The position numbers and the translations under genes were made by a program. 17,210 nucleotides of DNA from CAZXEU01 sp964639665. Lineage in GTDB: Bacteria > Bacteroidota > Rhodothermia > Rhodothermales > Bin80. This document shows, one piece after another, positions 14,297 through 17,210 of the stretch. Numbering within the stretch: the stretch's first letter is position 1; each line of letters begins with the position of its first letter. The stretch lies in assembly GCA_964639665.1 (NCBI GenBank), contig CAZXEU010000179.1, positions 1 through 17,210 of the forward strand. The letters run 5' to 3'. Under the pieces are notes generated by a model that was not told the origin of the DNA, searched no databases, and was given only the letters and a program-made list of their open reading frames with translations.

Positions 14297-16988
14297 ATCC
14301 GGTTCCCACATCCACCTCCACGGGCACGGACAGGGGAAGCGCCTCTCTCATGGCTCGCGAAATGATCGAGCGTACCTCATCCAGCTCATAGTCCGGCACC
14401 TCGAACAGCAGTTCATCGTGGACCTGCAGGATGAGACGCGTCCGAAATCCGCCGTGGTCCAATTGTCCATGTATGGTGACGGCAGCAAGCTTGATCATGT
14501 CGGCTTGCGTGCCCTGGATGGGCATGTTTACCGCAATGCGCTCCGCCGCTGATCGAACCATGCGATTGCGTGCGGCAATATTGGGCAGGTAGCGGCGCCT
14601 TCCCCACAGCGTTTCCGCATATCCTCTCTCACGGGCCCGTTCCACTTGGTCGTTCAGAAACACGGCTACGCCAGGAAACGACGCTTCGTGGACCTTCATC
14701 AGCTGGCGCGCCTCTGCGTGGCTGCACCGGAGCTGCTGAGCGAGGCCGGTGGCCGAGAGTCCGTACGGTATGCCGTAGTTGACCGCTTTGGCCCGGGCCC
14801 GCTGCTCTCTTGTCACCTCGTCGGCCGCTGTGCGGAAAATGCGGGCCGCCGTCTCCGTATGCAGGTCGCGGCCCGCGCCGAAGATCTCGACAAGTCCGGC
14901 ATCCCCGCTCATATGCGCCAGAATGCGCAGCTCAATCTGCGCATAGTCGGCGGAAAGCAACTGCCAGCCACCCGGAGCAACAAAGGCGCGCCGCATATCT
15001 CTGCCGGCACTTCGCCGAACCGGTATATTCTGCAGCCCGGGGTGGGACGACGACAGGCGGCCGGTAGCTGCCACCGTCTGGTTGAAGACCGTGTGGATGC
15101 GCCCCGTACGCGGGTGTATCATCTTCTTCAGCCCCTCCACGTACGTACCCAGAAGCCGCGTAGCCCTGCGCCAGTCCAATATCAGCCCCGGCAGCGGATG
15201 CTCCGTCGCCAGCACGGCCAGCACGTCTTCCCGCGTTGACGGCTGGCCCGATGCGGTTTTCTGCTTGACGGGCAAGCCCAGGTGACCGAACAGCACGTCA
15301 CCCACCTGCTGCGGAGAGGCGATCTGAAACGTGCGGCCGGCCTGCTCAAAGACCTGCTCCTCCAGCCGCACGATTTCCTTCGTCAGCTTCTCTTCGATGG
15401 CCTGCAGCTGGGCACGATCGACGATTACACCCGCTCTTTCCATTTCCGCCAGCGTTCGGACCAGAGGAAATTCCATGGAACTTGCCACGCGGTCGAGTCC
15501 CTGCCTTGCGAGTTCCTCGCCGAGCACGCGCTCCAGCTGCAATGGCAACGCCGCGCGTTCACACGCGGTTACGACAAGTTCATCGGGCGACGCTTCCACA
15601 ATGCTCTTGCCCTTGCCCAGCGCTTCCATCAGGGTAACCGGGTCGTAGCCCAGCCTTTCCCTTGCCACAAACTGGAGAGAATGGTTTGTCTCCGGAGTCA
15701 GCAAGTAATGGGCCACCTCCGAATCTGCGAGCTCGCCGCGGACGCGTACTCCGGCCAGGCCAAGACAAACAAGCAGGGGCTTGAGCCCGTGGCCCACCTT
15801 CCGGATGTTCGGATTGGAGAAAACGGGCGCCAGAATCCGGATGACTTCGGAAGCAGGCGTGCCGTCGGGTAGCGGAAAAGGCAAGTAGCAGGCCGATTGT
15901 CGGGTCCAGGCCACCGACATGCCTGTCCATTCAGCCCAAACCGGACGCACGTCCGTCAGCAGCGCATGCACGCCCACGCAGGATTGCGTGCGCAAGGTGC
16001 GTTCCAGGGCCATGAGCTCGTCCTTGCCGCTGACAAACCTGAAGTCCTGAACCGAAGGATCGTGGCGCGCCCTCCCGCCAGCGGCGGGCGCGGCTGCCTC
16101 GTCGGCGCTGACATCGGCCTCAATTCTGCCCAGAAGCGTATTGAATTCAAGCTTCCGGAACACGCGCCGGACCGCCGCGGACCCAAGATCGCCGCGGGCC
16201 AGTTCCTCCCAGTCGAGCGAGACGCCGACATCCGTCTTTATGGTCACAAGGTGCTTGCTCAGGCGCGCCATCTCGGGCGAGGCGAGGAGTCCCTCGCGTG
16301 CCCTCTTGCCCTTTAACTCTGCTGCGTGCGCCAGGAGCTCTTCAACAGTACCGTACTCCGCGATGAGACGCGCGGCCGTCTTTTCTCCTATTCCCCTTAT
16401 GCCCGGCACGTTGTCCGCCGAATCTCCCATCAGTGCCAGGATGTCAATGAATCGGGCGGGGCCCACACCAAATTTCTCCCTGAATGTCGACTCCGTGACG
16501 CGGTCGAATTCTTCCCCCCGACGGGCAGGTTTGAACAGCGTGATGCGCGCTGACAGGAGCTGCTGGAAATCCTTGTCGGGTGACACTATGACCGCATCGC
16601 TTCCCTCCGCTTCCGCCTGTCTGGCCAGGGTACCGATTACGTCATCCGCTTCGACTCCGCCGACTTCGAATACCGGAATAGAGAGCGCTGCCGCCACCTC
16701 TCGGATAAAGGGCAGGTTGGAGAGCAATTCCTCCGGCGGGGGTTCCCTGTTCGCCTTGTACGGGGGATATAACTCACGCCGAAACGTTTCTTCGGACGCG
16801 TCGAGCACGACGGCTGCGTGGTCGAGGCCGAAGTCCTTTATCAGCTTTATGAGCGTGGTCGTGAACCCGTAAACTGCCGAGGTATTGATCCCGCGCGAAT
16901 TGATGCGTGGCCGCGAAATGAAGGCGTAGTAGGCACGGTAGGCCAGCGCCATCGTGTCCAGGAGATACAGCGTGCGTCCTTCTGCCAT
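14274..16988 (-). CDS. polA: DNA polymerase I (5' nuclease active, proofreading domain degenerate)
   Basis: Fills gaps and removes primers or flaps in repair and lagging-strand synthesis. The protein has 904 residues, a full-length family A enzyme. The 5' nuclease domain (about 1-290) keeps its acidic residues: LLDTMALAYRAYY, VVLDASEETFR, EADD (113-116), SPDKDF (136-141), and GDSADNVPGIRGIGEKTAA (188-206). The central domain (about 310-500) has lost the 3'-5' exonuclease carboxylates. The DxE position reads HAL (341-343), the NLKYD position reads GLKPL (401-405), and the D501-equivalent is Arg478. The polymerase domain is intact: motif A D681 (SADYAQIELRI), motif B K734 and Tyr738 (RARAKAVNYGIPYG), motif C HDE 857-859. 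Tyr738 replaces the Phe usual in E. coli and Taq. It lies 32 bp after ligA on the same strand. Confidence 0.99.
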   Translation of the reverse strand: MAEGRTLYLLDTMALAYRAYYAFISRPRINSRGINTSAVYGFTTTLIKLIKDFGLDHAAVVLDASEETFRRELYPPYKANREPPPEELLSNLPFIREVAAALSIPVFEVGGVEADDVIGTLARQAEAEGSDAVIVSPDKDFQQLLSARITLFKPARRGEEFDRVTESTFREKFGVGPARFIDILALMGDSADNVPGIRGIGEKTAARLIAEYGTVEELLAHAAELKGKRAREGLLASPEMARLSKHLVTIKTDVGVSLDWEELARGDLGSAAVRRVFRKLEFNTLLGRIEADVSADEAAAPAAGGRARHDPSVQDFRFVSGKDELMALERTLRTQSCVGVHALLTDVRPVWAEWTGMSVAWTRQSACYLPFPLPDGTPASEVIRILAPVFSNPNIRKVGHGLKPLLVCLGLAGVRVRGELADSEVAHYLLTPETNHSLQFVARERLGYDPVTLMEALGKGKSIVEASPDELVVTACERAALPLQLERVLGEELARQGLDRVASSMEFPLVRTLAEMERAGVIVDRAQLQAIEEKLTKEIVRLEEQVFEQAGRTFQIASPQQVGDVLFGHLGLPVKQKTASGQPSTREDVLAVLATEHPLPGLILDWRRATRLLGTYVEGLKKMIHPRTGRIHTVFNQTVAATGRLSSSHPGLQNIPVRRSAGRDMRRAFVAPGGWQLLSADYAQIELRILAHMSGDAGLVEIFGAGRDLHTETAARIFRTAADEVTREQRARAKAVNYGIPYGLSATGLAQQLRCSHAEARQLMKVHEASFPGVAVFLNDQVERARERGYAETLWGRRRYLPNIAARNRMVRSAAERIAVNMPIQGTQADMIKLAAVTIHGQLDHGGFRTRLILQVHDELLFEVPDYELDEVRSIISRAMREALPLSVPVEVDVGTGSTWLDAH

Positions 16989-17020
16989 GGAATTGAGAAC
17001 CGGATTCCGGTGACTCTGAC

Positions 17021-17210
17021 TCAGGTTGTTGCGGCTTCGACGAGCGCTCGCAATTCTTCTTCGCTGATCAGGCGAACACCCAGATCGCGCGCCTTTGCGG
17101 CCTTGCTCCCGGGGTTTTCTCCCACTACTACGAAGTTGGTCTTTCGGCTGACGGAACCCGTCACGCGTCCGCCATGGTCCGAGATGTAGGCCTTCGCCTC
17201 ATTGCGAGAT
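17021..17210 (-). CDS. ligA: NAD-dependent DNA ligase, C-terminal BRCT domain (5' part off the right edge)
   Basis: Only the last 62 codons are inside the window, translated by hand from the complement. They read RNEAKAYISDHGGRVTGSVS then RKTNFVVVGENPGSKAAKAR, ending in DLGVRLISEEELRALVEAAT and a final T. This is the BRCT domain that closes bacterial LigA, with the GG turn, the SVSRKTNFVVVGE strand and the GSKAAKA helix. LigA seals nicks using NAD+ in replication and repair. The stop is 32 bp upstream of the polA ATG, suggesting a ligA-polA unit. Other BRCT proteins are conceivable, but the VGENPGSKAAKA signature is specific to LigA. Confidence 0.94.
   Translation of the reverse strand, partial: SRNEAKAYISDHGGRVTGSVSRKTNFVVVGENPGSKAAKARDLGVRLISEEELRALVEAATT

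Overview
The window is a stretch of roughly 60% GC bacterial chromosome made almost entirely of housekeeping genes. The lineage looks like the Bacteroidota/Rhodothermota side of the FCB group. Reasons are the secreted S9 peptidase with its HNDxDGAVPWYQG-type ending, the ArgRS signature ANPTGPLTIGH, the peptidase-MA/TolB-propeller protein, the scarcity of strong Shine-Dalgarno sites, and one candidate promoter with a TAnnTTTG-like -7 box. This placement is inference; no rRNA or other marker gene is present.

Layout. Positions 1-1587 (minus) hold the N-terminal 529 codons of an exported protein with a zinc-peptidase HELVH motif followed by a TolB/PD40 beta-propeller; it runs off the left edge. 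A short divergent region (1588-1711) separates it from six plus-strand genes with gaps of 2-43 nt: mrdA (PBP2), rodA, a sarcosine/N-methyltryptophan oxidase-like flavoenzyme, argS, pheA (prephenate dehydratase) and a secreted S9 peptidase. PBP2 and RodA form the elongasome transpeptidase/glycosyltransferase pair. Convergent to this block is a minus-strand alpha-carbonic anhydrase (11412-12257), preceded on the same strand by a SixA-type histidine phosphatase (12559-13056). After a 445-bp gap the plus-strand xth (exonuclease III family) converges on minus-strand polA with a 23-bp tail overlap. The end of ligA lies 32 bp upstream of polA.

How the genes work together. Xth, Pol I and LigA supply the incision, gap-filling/flap-removal and sealing steps of base-excision repair, and here they are contiguous. 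The left block mixes cell-wall elongation, translation and phenylalanine synthesis, and is probably one or a few transcription units.

I found no mobile element, CRISPR array, tRNA, rRNA or defence system, and no convincing new multi-gene system. The points most worth a second look are these. Pol I has lost all 3'-5' exonuclease catalytic carboxylates and naturally carries Tyr at the O-helix dNTP/ddNTP selectivity position. A promoter-like pair with a perfect dyad in its 17-bp spacer lies upstream of the carbonic anhydrase. Several other perfect dyads sit in the intergenic regions.
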